DNA from: Chrysomallon squamiferum
Lineage: Eukaryota; Mollusca; Gastropoda; Neomphalida; Peltospiridae
Direction of reading: 5' to 3'
DNA: 15,000 bases
NCBI GenBank assembly: GCA_012295275.1
Contig: CM022672.1
Span: 22,090,628 to 22,105,627 of the forward strand
Below, in pieces: positions 1-9,060 of this stretch; within the stretch, counting starts at the first letter, position 1, and each line of letters starts with the position of its first letter. A model generated the notes under the pieces. That model was not told where the DNA came from and did no database searches. It was given only the letters and a program-made list of their open reading frames with translations. Both the position numbers and the translations under genes were made by a program.

Positions 1-230
1 AAAGTCTACATCTATTATATTTATATTTGTAGACACGCATATATCAGTTTCATTTATATGCAAACATTTATACATATTTTATGAGGATTATTTATTAACA
101 TAGTCACACCTATATCAATTTTATTCGTATTTATAAAGATAAGTCTTATTATTCTATTAATATTTATATGTGCACGCCCATCACGTATTGTATTTATTTT
201 ATTCACATATACAGAAACGTATTTATTTGT

Positions 231-1123
<893 letters not shown>

Positions 1124-1325
1124 CTTATTAATTATCGATTTAAATTTTTTTTATTATTTGCTATTTATTTACATATACAGAAATCTTAATGTCACTTTTA
1201 TTAATATGCACAGATATTTAAGAATTAATCTTTACGAAATTTCCACATTTAATTTTTGTGAATTTTGTCTTAATCTCGATATTTTTTCTTATGTAGCTGT
1301 CTCTCAGCCGTTCTGCGTGCCTGTT

Positions 1326-1488
1326 TATCTGTTAATCTATCTATCTTCAGTTTATCTATCTATTAATCTATCTATCTTCAGTTTGTATATCTATTAATCT
1401 ATCTATCTTCAGTTTATATATCTATTAATCTATCTATCTTCAGTTTATATATCTATTAATCTATCCATCTTCAGTTTGTATATCAATC
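1326..1488. repeat. 31-bp minisatellite inside TCTA core
   Basis: The word TTCAG recurs at 1346, 1377, 1408, 1439 and 1470, spaced exactly 31 bases apart each time. The unit reads roughly ATCTATCTTCAGTTTATATA followed by TCTATTAATCT. Copies differ by one to three substitutions (TTTATATAT against TTTGTATAT, and TCTATC against TCCATC in the last unit). The array looks like a higher-order repeat that grew out of an interrupted TCTA tract. Confidence 0.9.
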
Positions 1489-1596
1489 TATCTATCTATC
1501 TATGTATGTAAGTATGTATGTATGTATGTATGTATGTATGTATGTATGTATGTATGTATGTATGTGTGTGTATGTATGTATGTATCTACCTATCTA

Positions 1597-1640
<44 letters not shown>

Positions 1641-1712
1641 TCTATGTATGTATCTATCTATCTATCTATCTATCTATCTACCTAACTATCTATCTGTATA
1701 TCTGTCTATCTA

Positions 1713-1742
<30 letters not shown>
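1489..1742. repeat. Compound TCTA / TGTA / TCTG microsatellite
   Basis: Blocks run in order. A short TCTA run is followed by (GTAT)n from about 1512 to 1564, then a GTGT interruption and more TGTA up to about 1584. Next come TCTG (about 1597-1621), TCTA (about 1620-1680, with one TGTA island) and TCTG again (about 1711-1742). Related tetranucleotides differing by one base alternate, which suggests point mutation followed by re-expansion. The two overlapping 94- and 109-codon frames here are low-complexity artefacts. Confidence 0.95.
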
Positions 1743-1746
<4 letters not shown>

Positions 1747-1806
1747 GGTCAATCAGTCAATCAGTGTCAGTCAATCAATCGATTGATATATCAATCAATC
1801 AATCAA
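1743..1806. repeat. TCAA/CAGT tetranucleotide tract with overlapping palindromes
   Basis: TCAA units dominate, with CAGT variants at the start. Within the tract the strand sense switches. ATCAATCGATTGAT (1774-1787) is a perfect palindrome, and GATTGATATATCAATC (1781-1796) is a second one overlapping it. Together they could extrude as a small cruciform. No protein or RNA gene is implied. Confidence 0.8.
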
Positions 1807-2098
1807 GTTATTTATCTATCTATAGCTATATGTATCTATCTGAATATATGAACATCTACCTATCTATCAATCCGTCTATCTTCAGTCTGTTTATCTACCT
1901 ACCTATCTATCTATTTTCAGTAGATCTATCTACACCTTATTTACTGGAAAACTGACAAACCTAATTTAGTATTAATTTAATCTGATACTGTTTTAATATT
2001 TCAATCCTGTTTCTTTTTTTTTTTTTTAACACATCAGTGAAACAGTTTACTGTTATTTGAATCGGGTTAAGAAGACAACAGTCGTTCACAGAATCAAA

Positions 2099-2372
2099 AA
2101 TTGCCTCTGGGAAGATTAGTTCAAATGTAACTTAAGTGAACTTCAAATTAACTCGATTTCGTATGTAATTGAATATTCAGAGGTATCTCAGTTGACACTA
2201 AAGGTAGCACTATCACTTACACCTCAACGGCTTTTTAATTCAATCAACAGGAACGAAATAATTTCATCCGTTACGTTCGAAAATAAGAAAGAGGAAAAGA
2301 AAATGAAAAATAAATAGAAGTAACAATTAGATTGATTAATTTGTTATGTGATTTCAATGGACATCTATATAT
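2099..2372. other. Non-repetitive AT-rich spacer, no gene seen
   Basis: This stretch follows the second duplication copy and is not low complexity. It contains a small ACTTAAGT palindrome near 2130 flanked by GTTCA/TGAAC, and otherwise nothing I can name. A 68-codon minus-strand frame enters it from the TG-rich sequence to the right. Its C-terminal part is not recognisable, and the frame is most likely chance. Confidence 0.6.
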
Positions 2373-2605
2373 ATGTGTGGTTGTGGTTGTGTTTTGTGTG
2401 TGTGTGTGTGTGTAATGTATAGGTGTGTGTATATGTATATGTGTCTGTGTATAATGTATGTATATACACACATTCATTTATCCTATTCCCATGGCAACAT
2501 TTCTATCTGTCTCTCTCTCTATTTCATCACACACAAACACACACACACACATATAGGAGAGATAGGTGTGCGTTAGTATTTGTGTATGTGTGTGTTAAAG
2601 GTTGT
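2373..2605. repeat. Interrupted TG then AC dinucleotide tracts
   Basis: TG-rich sequence covers about 2373-2470, with a clean (TG)n near 2396-2413. It changes to AC-rich sequence at about 2526-2556 and back to TG near 2580-2596. TG and AC on the same strand are inverse complements, so the two parts could pair as an imperfect stem. The short frames of Cys/Val/Tyr or Thr/His residues in both directions are repeat artefacts. Confidence 0.85.
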
Positions 2606-2694
2606 CTGTGTTTGTATATAGATAGATACATAATGACAGACATACATACGCACGTATGAACAAACAAATTTGTTATGTCATTTTTTCTTTATTT

Positions 2695-2751
2695 AAATTT
2701 ATTTATTTATCTATTTATTTATTTTATTTTATTTTTGATTTTGATTTTATA

Positions 2752-2805
<54 letters not shown>

Positions 2806-2806
2806 G

Positions 2807-2867
<61 letters not shown>
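2695..2867. repeat. Compound TTTA, ATT and TG microsatellite
   Basis: A loose TTTA tract (2695-2745) passes into a perfect (TAT)n array of about 17 units (2753-2804). After the linker GATTTT comes a perfect (TG)n of about 27 units (2812-2866). On the minus strand this reads as Thr-His repeats joined to poly-Asn, and on the plus strand as poly-Tyr or poly-Ile joined to Cys-Val repeats. All of these are translations of simple repeats. Confidence 0.97.
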
Positions 2868-2868
<1 letters not shown>

Positions 2869-3298
2869 AGTTTGTATGTACGTATGTAATGTACTCTGGG
2901 TATACCAGTACTGTTTGTATAGCTGCATAAAGAAGATTTTTCGAACACAAACATTTAGGACCATTTCCAGCTATGAACTGACTAGACGTCTAGGTGAATG
3001 AGAAATACGCTAATTATTAACAAGTAGAAATATTTCATTTAAAAGAACATCATCAAGGCACTGAACTCGAAATCCAAGTACATTTAGGTAAGTTTCAGAA
3101 CTGGGAATGAACAGGTGCAACTATCTGAAAATAGTGAGTGTTGATTGATATAGAAACTCGTTGTTAATATAATTAATATTTTATTTGTTAAGTTAGTACT
3201 GGGATCTGGCTGTTGAGCTCAGGTATGATCGTTGAATATTTAATGTGGCTCTGGGATAAAACATTTCAGTAATCAGAGTATGCATTGAACAGAAATAC
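2868..3298. other. Unique AT-rich spacer, no gene seen
   Basis: No long frame and no recognisable domain is present. The only structure I noticed is the 12-base perfect palindrome CTAGACGTCTAG at 2982-2993. A GGTAAGTTTCAG string near 3089 looks like a splice donor but has no plausible exon before it. Confidence 0.6.
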
Positions 3299-3410
3299 GC
3301 CCACACACACATACACGCACACACACAGATATATACTATAGACGCTTGTGTTTTATTTGCATGTCTGTGTGTATATATGTGTGTATATATGTGTGTGTGT
3401 GTGTGTTTAT
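3299..3410. repeat. CA tract followed by TG tract
   Basis: An imperfect CA run (about 3301-3328) is followed, after about 40 bases, by TG-rich sequence with TATA interruptions (about 3364-3406). The two are complementary in orientation, repeating the TG/AC arrangement at 2373-2605. Confidence 0.85.
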
Positions 3411-3446
3411 GTTATATAATATGTTTGTAATATTTTATTTACTACT

Positions 3447-3448
<2 letters not shown>

Positions 3449-3492
<44 letters not shown>
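3449..3492. repeat. (TA)n dinucleotide array
   Basis: A perfect TA run of about 22 units, followed by a short TACACATATACACATA transition. It is self-complementary and therefore prone to hairpin formation and slippage. Confidence 0.95.
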
Positions 3493-3504
<12 letters not shown>

Positions 3505-3649
3505 TAATATACATGTAGATAGGTTTGTATATATTTGTATATATGCAGATCCTTAGATTTGTCTGTACATATATTAATTCATCAATTTCCTATTGTTGTT
3601 AGATTGATAGATCCGACTATGGATCAATCTATCTTACTCTACCTTTTTT

Positions 3650-3742
3650 GTTATTTATTTATGTATTTATTTATTTATTCATTTCTGACCTTCAACCAAG
3701 TGGAACTCTTTTTCTAGAAACAGTAAAAAAAAAAAAAAAAAA
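3650..3742. repeat. TTTA tract and 18-A run
   Basis: A TTTA-rich stretch (3650-3680) is followed by ordinary sequence and then an 18-base A run at 3725-3742. The A run could be an old retroposon tail, but I found no target duplication or recognisable element body before it. It marks a sharp change from simple repeats to the CpG-rich sequence that follows. Confidence 0.6.
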
Positions 3743-4430
3743 GTACTTTCAGCCTTGTTTGCTATGCCCCGAAGTCGTTGCTGCTGACGTTCTATCGATT
3801 TGCTGTCAACGTTGTGACAGTGCCATGTGTGCGCTCGCGAAAGGTTAGCGCCTGATGCCCCGCAGGTGGTAGCAAACTTTGTTAGCATTTTACAATAGAA
3901 GACTTGGGCGCAGGGCGTTAAAAGAAGACACGGATACAGAGAAACACGGCGAAAAATATTAGGAAACACGCTCGAAGCCCTGTCCAAACACGTTTTACGT
4001 CTGCTAATGGACTTCAGAAACACGAGCATACTGTGGGAACTGTCAAACGGAAATTCCCTATTATCGTCCGTTGGGGGAAATCATTCAAAATCGTGAACAG
4101 CGACTAAGAAATTTATCGATTGGTATGCGGCGTTGTAAATAACGGGCCAATCTTTTCTGTTAAGCGGTCACTGCGCCCAACAAGATAAGCAGTTAACATG
4201 ACTCATTACCTGTCAGGCGATGATAATCGATAAACTCAATGGTTCCGATAACCGAAAACCCAACGACATAAAAGCCTCTACAGTCGAACTGTATGGGACG
4301 TAGTAAAAGCTGTCGTGTTTATGTTTTAGGAGTCGTTGTGTTGACGTTGTGTTTTCATGAGATGCTGTTGACGTTCTGTTCAAAAGGGACATCAAGGACA
4401 AGCGATTCATGACGTCTTGTTATTATTTTT
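3743..4430. other. CpG-rich island-like stretch, function unknown
   Basis: Compared with its AT-rich surroundings this stretch is richer in G+C, and I count roughly forty CpG dinucleotides. It contains one GGGCCAATC (CCAAT-type) element near 4143 and several TTGACGTTGTG/TTGACGTTCTG-like words (4340-4380) that repeat loosely near 3785-3820. No open frame looks like a recognisable protein. A 116-codon minus-strand frame (3679-4029) ends by reading through the A run as poly-Phe, and a 65-codon minus frame (4213-4410) has no known motif. It could be a promoter or enhancer of an unseen gene, a 5' untranslated exon, or an eroded transposon. Confidence 0.4.
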
Positions 4431-4432
4431 TA

Positions 4433-4452
4433 TTTTTTTTTTTTTTTTTTTT
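4433..4452. repeat. 20-T homopolymer
   Basis: Twenty consecutive T, directly followed by GGTT. It may be the reverse complement of a retroposon A-tail, but no element body was recognised to its right. Confidence 0.8.
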
Positions 4453-4828
4453 GGTTTTGTTAACAAGTCGTGTCTGCGTTCTTATGGTGTGAAAATATCG
4501 ATATGGATAAAAATGCAAATTGCTAAACATGTAACGGTTAAATGGAAAAAAAAAAAAATAAAAGAGATCTTAGTTCATTAAAGCAAAACGAGACAATGCA
4601 TGCTTTTTATAGGTTTTACGAGCTTCCTGTTTCCCGGGGAGAGAAAGAAATACGGAAGTGAATTAAGGAATGAACGAATCAATCGACGAATCAGTCAGTC
4701 GGTCGGTTGATGGTCAGCTTTACCGACGACACTAACAAGCTGAACGAACAGCTTTTATTTACCCAGCCTCGCTTCCAGCAGTTGTCTCCGTCAAATTACC
4801 GATAAGTACGTAAATCTGGTTCCGTTTT
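4453..4828. other. Unique spacer with a short GAAT/CAGT/CGGT tetranucleotide tract
   Basis: Mostly unassigned sequence. At 4669-4712 degenerate four-base units (GAAT, CGAA, TCAA, CAGT, CGGT) follow each other, which looks like a decayed tetranucleotide microsatellite. A 13-A-like run lies near 4545-4557. No coding sequence is supported. Confidence 0.6.
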
Positions 4829-4900
4829 ATTAGCATCTCAGTTTAGAGTGCTCGACTGATGCATCACCTGTCTTAGGATCAGTCCTCCTTACTGCGCTAA
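4829..4900 (+). repeat. tRNA-like fragment, possible SINE head
   Basis: TTAGCAT followed by CTCAGTTTAGAGTGCTCGAC (4837-4856) closely resembles the D-arm and A-box part of a tRNA, TAGCTCAG(n)GGTAGAGC(n)CTCGAC. About 45 bases after the A-box start comes AGGATCAGTCCT (4875-4886), where a tRNA would carry its B box (GGTTCGAATCC). The spacing fits, but the B box is degraded and no acceptor stem can be paired, so this is not a functional tRNA. The best reading is a decayed tRNA-derived SINE or tRNA pseudogene. A SINE would continue downstream to perhaps 5000, but I cannot see its 3' end. Confidence 0.4.
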
Positions 4901-5159
4901 ATAGGCGATTTCCCGTTATAACCAGTACTCCACAACGGCTGTCGTGTACGCCCTCCTGACGTTGGGAAGGTGAATGTATACAAAATATCTTGCTGCTACA
5001 GAGGTTTTCTCTGAAGTCTGCTTGTATTGCAGTATCATCAAGTTTGACATCCAGTAGTTTATTAATTGGTTATTTTTTTTTTTTTTATTAACTCAGCAAG
5101 CAGATATAACAGAAGTTGTTTGTTTGTTATTATTGTTTATTTCTTCTCTCTACTGCTAC
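4901..5159. other. Spacer, possible body of the tRNA-like SINE
   Basis: Moderately GC-rich up to about 5000, then AT-rich with a T run at 5071-5086. If the tRNA-like head is a SINE, its unrelated body would lie here. Nothing else is recognisable. Confidence 0.4.
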
Positions 5160-5275
5160 AGACTATTATACTACTGCTACCTCTAATTTATGACAACTAC
5201 TACCGTTACTACTACCACTACTACAACTACATCTTCTAAAACAACTACTACTATTACTACTACTACTAACAATAT
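5160..5275. repeat. Imperfect ACT triplet array
   Basis: Units of ACT/TAC with GCT, ACC and ACA variants run across this stretch, resembling the much longer triplet array at 13203-13985. Purity is low, which indicates age. It has no coding meaning despite being partly open in frame. Confidence 0.85.
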
Positions 5276-5548
5276 TCCTTTCTTTTTTCTTCTTTTTTTT
5301 ATATTTATTTATTCTGTTATTATTATTATTTGCTTTTTATGGCACCTATTATAAAACATTTTATTTTTGGTTCACATAAAAAAACCAATAATTTTTTCTA
5401 CACGAAACGTTGATGAAATTTTTGATAAAAAAAAGTTTTATATGAATAAAATCCATAGAAATCGGTCAAATTTTCAAGCAAAGACCCATTTACATTTATG
5501 AATAATGCATTACGTAGTCTTACTACAACTCTTAACTTACAACTAGCA

Positions 5549-5580
<32 letters not shown>

Positions 5581-5858
5581 GGTTGTTGTTGTTCTGCTTT
5601 TTCTACATTGAATCTGTTCGCATTTCCTGCAAGATCAGACACGGCACTGACAGTTCTAAATGATTAATAAAACGAACCTGTCGCCCGTTCCTACTAGACC
5701 TCGTAAAGTGAAAGAGTGCGACAAAACAGCACAATAACTAAATTAACTCCCGTGACACATCAATCAACCGTTCCCTTCCATGGTACCAAAGTCCGATCAA
5801 TAAAGGCTGGAATTCCTAAAGAGTCTCGAGGGAGATGCCCAATCCTCTTGGCCAACAT
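5276..5858. other. AT-rich spacer with a 29-T run
   Basis: Contains T/TTTA/ATT-rich sequence to 5340, an unassigned stretch, and then 29 consecutive T at 5552-5580 followed by GGTTGTTGTTGTT. From about 5600 to 5858 the sequence is unique and moderately GC-rich. It may include a very diverged monomer preceding the 170-bp tandem repeat, but I could not align it convincingly. No gene is seen. Confidence 0.6.
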
Positions 5859-6375
5859 TGTATTGAAATAATGAATCATTTTATCAGAAAACAGCAGACT
5901 GGCACTGTTTTCTAGAATTCGGGATCATTCCGAATGAAACAAAGGGAATTAACAGATACCGAGACCGTTCAGTCTAAGACGATATCAGGGTTCAGGGGTC
6001 ACTGAGGTCTCTGTATATCCCTGTGTAAATGTACTGAAATAAAGAATCGTTTTATCAGAAAACAGCACAGTGGCAGTAGAATTTCTAGAAATCGAGATTC
6101 CTCGTCTGAAAGAAACCGCAAGTCATTTTCAGTGACCATTCATCCTATGATGATATCTAGATTCTGAGGTTTCTGAGGTTTCTGTTACCCCGATGGAATG
6201 TGTTGAAATAAAAAATCATTTTATATAAAAAAAAATTAAAAAACCCACAGCATGGTGGCAGTATTTTCTAGAATTTGAAACAAACCCGCATATCTTATAC
6301 CGTGACTATTCAATCTATGGCGATTTATATTGGTTATGATTCTGAAGTCTCTCATGTCTCTCTTGCCCTGACATA
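5859..6375. repeat. Three tandem ~170-bp monomers
   Basis: Monomers begin at 5859, 6030 and 6199 (periods 171 and 169) with TGTATTGAAATAATGAATCA, TGTACTGAAATAAAGAATCG and TGTGTTGAAATAAAAAATCA. Conserved blocks in order are TTTTATCAGAAAACAGCA, TGGCAGT(n)TTTTCTAGAA, GACCATTCA-like, and GATATC followed by a run of GAGGTCTCTGT/GAGGTTTCTGT words. The third copy carries an A-rich insertion near 6230 and ends around 6375. Divergence between copies is substantial, so the tandem is not recent. Monomer length is close to a nucleosome repeat, as in many satellites. I do not recognise the family. Its open frames are short. Confidence 0.85.
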
Positions 6376-7478
6376 ATTTTTATAATGAACATAAAACATT
6401 TGGGAATCATCTTGAAGTACGAAACGATAATTCTTGTCCAGTAGGTAATAACTGCAGACATGATACGAAAGATCAGTTTGTTAACCAGAAATGAGTATTG
6501 ATTTTTGTTTTTATGGGGACTAACCTGAAATTTGTTTTAAGTAAGAGGCTGTCCAACAGACAAGAATCAGAGACATAATATGCAGTTTACTTTGGTTATT
6601 AAAATGAATACTGGTTATTAACGATGTGTTTGCAAAGAGCCCTATAAATTAAAACCATGCATACAAAGATCTCATGAACCATATCCCATTTTTTAAATCT
6701 AGATATCGCGTGCTTAGGGTACAGGCATGAACAAATTAAAAGTTAAAGGTTTTCTAGTTTGATTATAAAATCATAATCTTTGCCATTAACAGTTTTTCCT
6801 TTGTTACATTGGGGATTATAGTACCGTATTTGATCACGTGCTCTGAAAATACTGTTGCCATGACGCTGCAGCATCCAAAACGAGCCACTATCCCAGGATA
6901 CGCATTTTGGAACGTGTTAAGGTTGTGCTCTAAGCACTTGACAAAATGGTTATTTAACTAGGCTGCATGTAACCCTGAACTATGAAATATCGCGGTTAGA
7001 GACTCAATTTATGACATTTATGTTAATTTGCTATATCAGTAATACTTGTACGATTTTCCTAAAGTCTCAAACGCCAAATGCAGTTTACAGTAAAGCAGTC
7101 CCACACACCAGTTTGGAGTTTATTCTAGATTTCGAAATTCTTGGCTCCAAAACACGAACGTAATTTATTATTTAACAGTAGCCTGGTTTTATATACAAAA
7201 ACTGTACTTATACTTCGTTCTTCTGTTTTAGCGTTTGTGTTTTAAACCCAAAGGTCAAAAATGCAATTCATGATTAAACAGCACAACAAACCGATATACA
7301 ATCTGCGAGCTTAAACAGTGTCATTATTTTATTTCACCAGAGGTCTCTGCGGGTATCGACAAAACAAACAGACGTTTGGTTACGGGGTTGATACATAATG
7401 CACCATCCATTAACAAGCAGTGGTATTAATGGTGAAGGATTCAGAAACTATTATCTCCATATACCATTTTTCATGCAG
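6376..7478. other. Unique AT-rich spacer, no gene seen
   Basis: Over a kilobase without low-complexity arrays, long frames or recognisable motifs. Small stems such as GTGCT-CTA-AGCAC near 6928 occur at chance level. It could be intronic or intergenic. Confidence 0.6.
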
Positions 7479-7494
7479 ATGACAAATGACTTCG
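7479..7494 (+). other. Possible 16-nt micro-exon (weak)
   Basis: A pyrimidine-rich tract ending TTTTTCATGCAG is followed by 16 bases beginning ATG, then a near-consensus donor GTAAGTGATA. The donor is good and the acceptor acceptable. So short a segment between matching splice signals can easily arise by chance, and no neighbouring exons are identified. Confidence 0.12.
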
Positions 7495-8467
7495 GTAAGT
7501 GATAACCACCGAATTAGCATAACGATATCGACTTCCAGCACGATATCCTTGATCAAACAACTTGATGTCAGTTAATTCTCGATCGCATGTCTTCGCAAAC
7601 ACTGCAACAGTTGAATATGTTTTTATTAAAATCTTGCGTGACGTGGAATACCGTGGCGACTGGTTTGTTGAGACGAGGGGGGGGGGGGCTAATTGCTGGA
7701 TGCGTCGTCTTTCAGCGTGGTAAACAAACCAGGCTGAAAACAGACGAAGCGTTTGCGAGTGCGGAAGTCAGAAACAACGCGAGACAGAAATAAGGATATA
7801 TCACATGTCAGTCAGATAATACACGATATTTGATAAGCAAAACTTCTTTTCAAGAGTTTTTCGTAAAGCTGGAGATCAGGAAACAAAAGACGATTGAATT
7901 TTATTCAACAAAATTCGATTGTTTTTTTTTTTTTTTTTTTCCATTTTCTCTTTGTGCTTTGTATCATGCAAATATTACAGAAAGGTTTATTAATCCTCAG
8001 AATATTTTAATATTTTAGTAATAAATAGTCTTTGAATTTTGTTAGCCTTGCAGCCGATATAGGAATTAGAAGGCAAATAAAAGCCAACCTTGTGAACGAT
8101 GGTATAATCTAGGTGGTTTTTTATTGTTTATTTTTTTATTATTATTATTTTTGTTTATTGGCCAATATAAGATTCCCTGTTAAGTGAAAAAGTGTAGAAA
8201 ATGCCAATAATACAAATGCTAAAAGAAACACTGGTAGTTTCTGAATGAATTATCTTACACTAACACAAGTCATATATAACAAAACCTGAGGCAAATTACC
8301 CTTAATAACTCAGCTCTGTGACTTTACATACATCTAAACAAGCGTAGAAATCTCTTTAACCCTGTTTAAATTTATATTTAAAGAGTACACGTTGATACGT
8401 TACAGAATGCTGGCATGTAAATTCGACATCCATTACAATATGTTTTCCTGTTTTTATTTCATTACAG
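7495..8467. other. Unique AT-rich spacer with G12 and T19 runs
   Basis: Includes a 12-G run at 7677-7688, unusual in this AT-rich setting and able to take part in G-quadruplex structure only with neighbouring G. A 19-T run lies at 7922-7940. The perfect palindrome ATTGGCCAAT at 8157-8166 puts a CCAAT box on both strands, just before TATAAG. A 68-codon plus-strand frame (7587-7793) has no family resemblance, and its Gly stretch is the G run, so I do not call it a gene. Confidence 0.55.
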
Positions 8468-8531
8468 TTGGGCGATGTTCTCGCTGTTATCGAATACCGG
8501 ATCACGATGTGGACTCTTTTATACCACAACA
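8468..8531 (+). other. Candidate internal exon with strong splice signals
   Basis: A good acceptor, TGTTTTTATTTCATTACAG, ends at 8467. A near-consensus donor, GTAAGACTGA, begins at 8532. The 64 bases between are richer in CpG and G+C than the flanks, and all three plus frames are open. One frame reads GRCSRCYRIPDHDVDSFIPQ and another reads LGDVLAVIEYRITMWTLLYH. I recognise neither as a known family. The length is not a multiple of three. No partner exon is established. A weak follow-on is an acceptor at 9482 (CTCTTGCTTGCAG) that keeps the second frame open for about 25 codons to a stop. It could be a real exon of a gene extending beyond the window, or chance. Confidence 0.3.
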
Positions 8532-8745
8532 GTAAGACTGAGGAGTAAGTAGTTCACTAGATTTGTTATCACAAATTCAAACCGTTTCAACGGCCACTGT
8601 ATTAGAAGGTTACACTCTTATGCCACTAAATAATTTAGTATAATCATTTTAAACAATTTAAACTCCTTTTTGATTGCTGATTAACACTGTGTTTGGAGTA
8701 CGACAACGTTCGTTCAAAGCTCACTTTACCAGTCTTCTCTCGCTC

Positions 8746-9060
8746 ATTCACTCCTTTAAAGCGTTTCACTATCTCTCTCTTCCTCTCTGTCTCGCTCCTT
8801 CTATCTCCCAATCCTTTAGCCCTCACTCTCTCTCTCAGTCTCCCTCCCTCCGTCACATTCTCCCCTCTATCTCTCTCTGTATATATATCTCCATCCCTCC
8901 ATTCATTTCTCTTTTTCACTCCTTCTTCAAAGCTTTTCATTGTCTCTCCCTTCCTTTATCCAACACTCTCCTCACTTCCTCCCCTATCTCTCTCTCTGTC
9001 TCCCGCCCTCTTTCTGTATCTCTGTCCTCTTCCCCTCTCTCACCTTGATCTTTCTCACAC
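8746..9060. repeat. Pyrimidine-rich (CT) tract with internal duplication
   Basis: The plus strand is overwhelmingly C and T, dominated by TCTCTC, CTCCCT and CTCTGTCT. A recognisable segment, TCACTCCTTTAAAGCGTTTC (about 8748), recurs as TCACTCCTTCTTCAAAGCTT (about 8917), so part of the tract is a diverged duplication about 170 bases apart. Three frames lacking stop codons here (up to 176 codons plus, 98 minus) are rich in Ser, Leu and Pro or in Arg, Glu and Lys only because of the base bias. The tract could form triplex (H-DNA) structure. Confidence 0.8.

Larger units (their letters stand above)
1161..2098. repeat. ~0.9-kb tandem duplication, copy 2
   Basis: This is the second copy of the 231-1123 unit. 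It keeps the left flank (CTATTTATTTACATATACAG at 1161, then GTGAATTTTGTCTTAATCTC-type sequence near 1258) and the right flank, including ACTGTTATTTGAATCGGG near 2050. A 14-T run at 2014-2027 replaces the interrupted T/C tract of copy 1. The core differs from copy 1: it carries a 31-bp minisatellite, a TGTA array and several TCTG blocks instead of one long TCTA array. About 40 bases of unrelated AT-rich sequence separate the copies. Confidence 0.8.

Noticed and set aside
1502-1955. 94-, 109- and 63-codon plus-strand frames in the tetranucleotide region
   Set aside because: They read Met-Tyr-Val-Cys and Tyr-Leu-Ser-Ile repeats dictated by TGTA and TCTA units. Not coding.
2208-2225. Minus-strand splice donor (GTAAGTGATA)
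   Set aside because: No matching acceptor and no open, non-repetitive exon candidate upstream on that strand.
2656-2950. Frames with poly-Tyr, poly-Ile or poly-Asn joined to Cys-Val or Thr-His repeats
   Set aside because: Direct translations of (TAT)n and (TG)n microsatellites on either strand.
3720-3742. Retroposon with poly-A tail ending at 3742
   Set aside because: No recognisable element body upstream and no flanking target duplication found by eye.
3745-3848. Cys-rich plus-strand stretch (CLLCPEV and ICCQRCDSAMC) suggestive of a zinc-binding module
   Set aside because: Only about 30 residues with no matching spacing of Cys and His for a known finger. It is preceded by an A run read as poly-Lys and not supported by a good donor.
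3850-3875. CTCF-like site around CCCCGCAGGTGGTAG
   Set aside because: The match to the vertebrate core is poor, and the motif preference in this host is unknown.
3679-4029. 116-codon minus-strand frame
   Set aside because: The C-terminal part is poly-Phe from the A run, with no recognisable motif or splice context. A frame of this length is expected by chance in 15 kb with a CpG-rich stretch.
4829-4900. Functional tRNA gene
   Set aside because: No pairing acceptor stem, extra bases in the D-arm and a degraded B box. At most a pseudogene or SINE head.
7587-7793. 68-codon plus-strand frame with a start Met
   Set aside because: The Gly stretch comes from the 12-G run. No family resemblance and no supporting splice or transcription signals.
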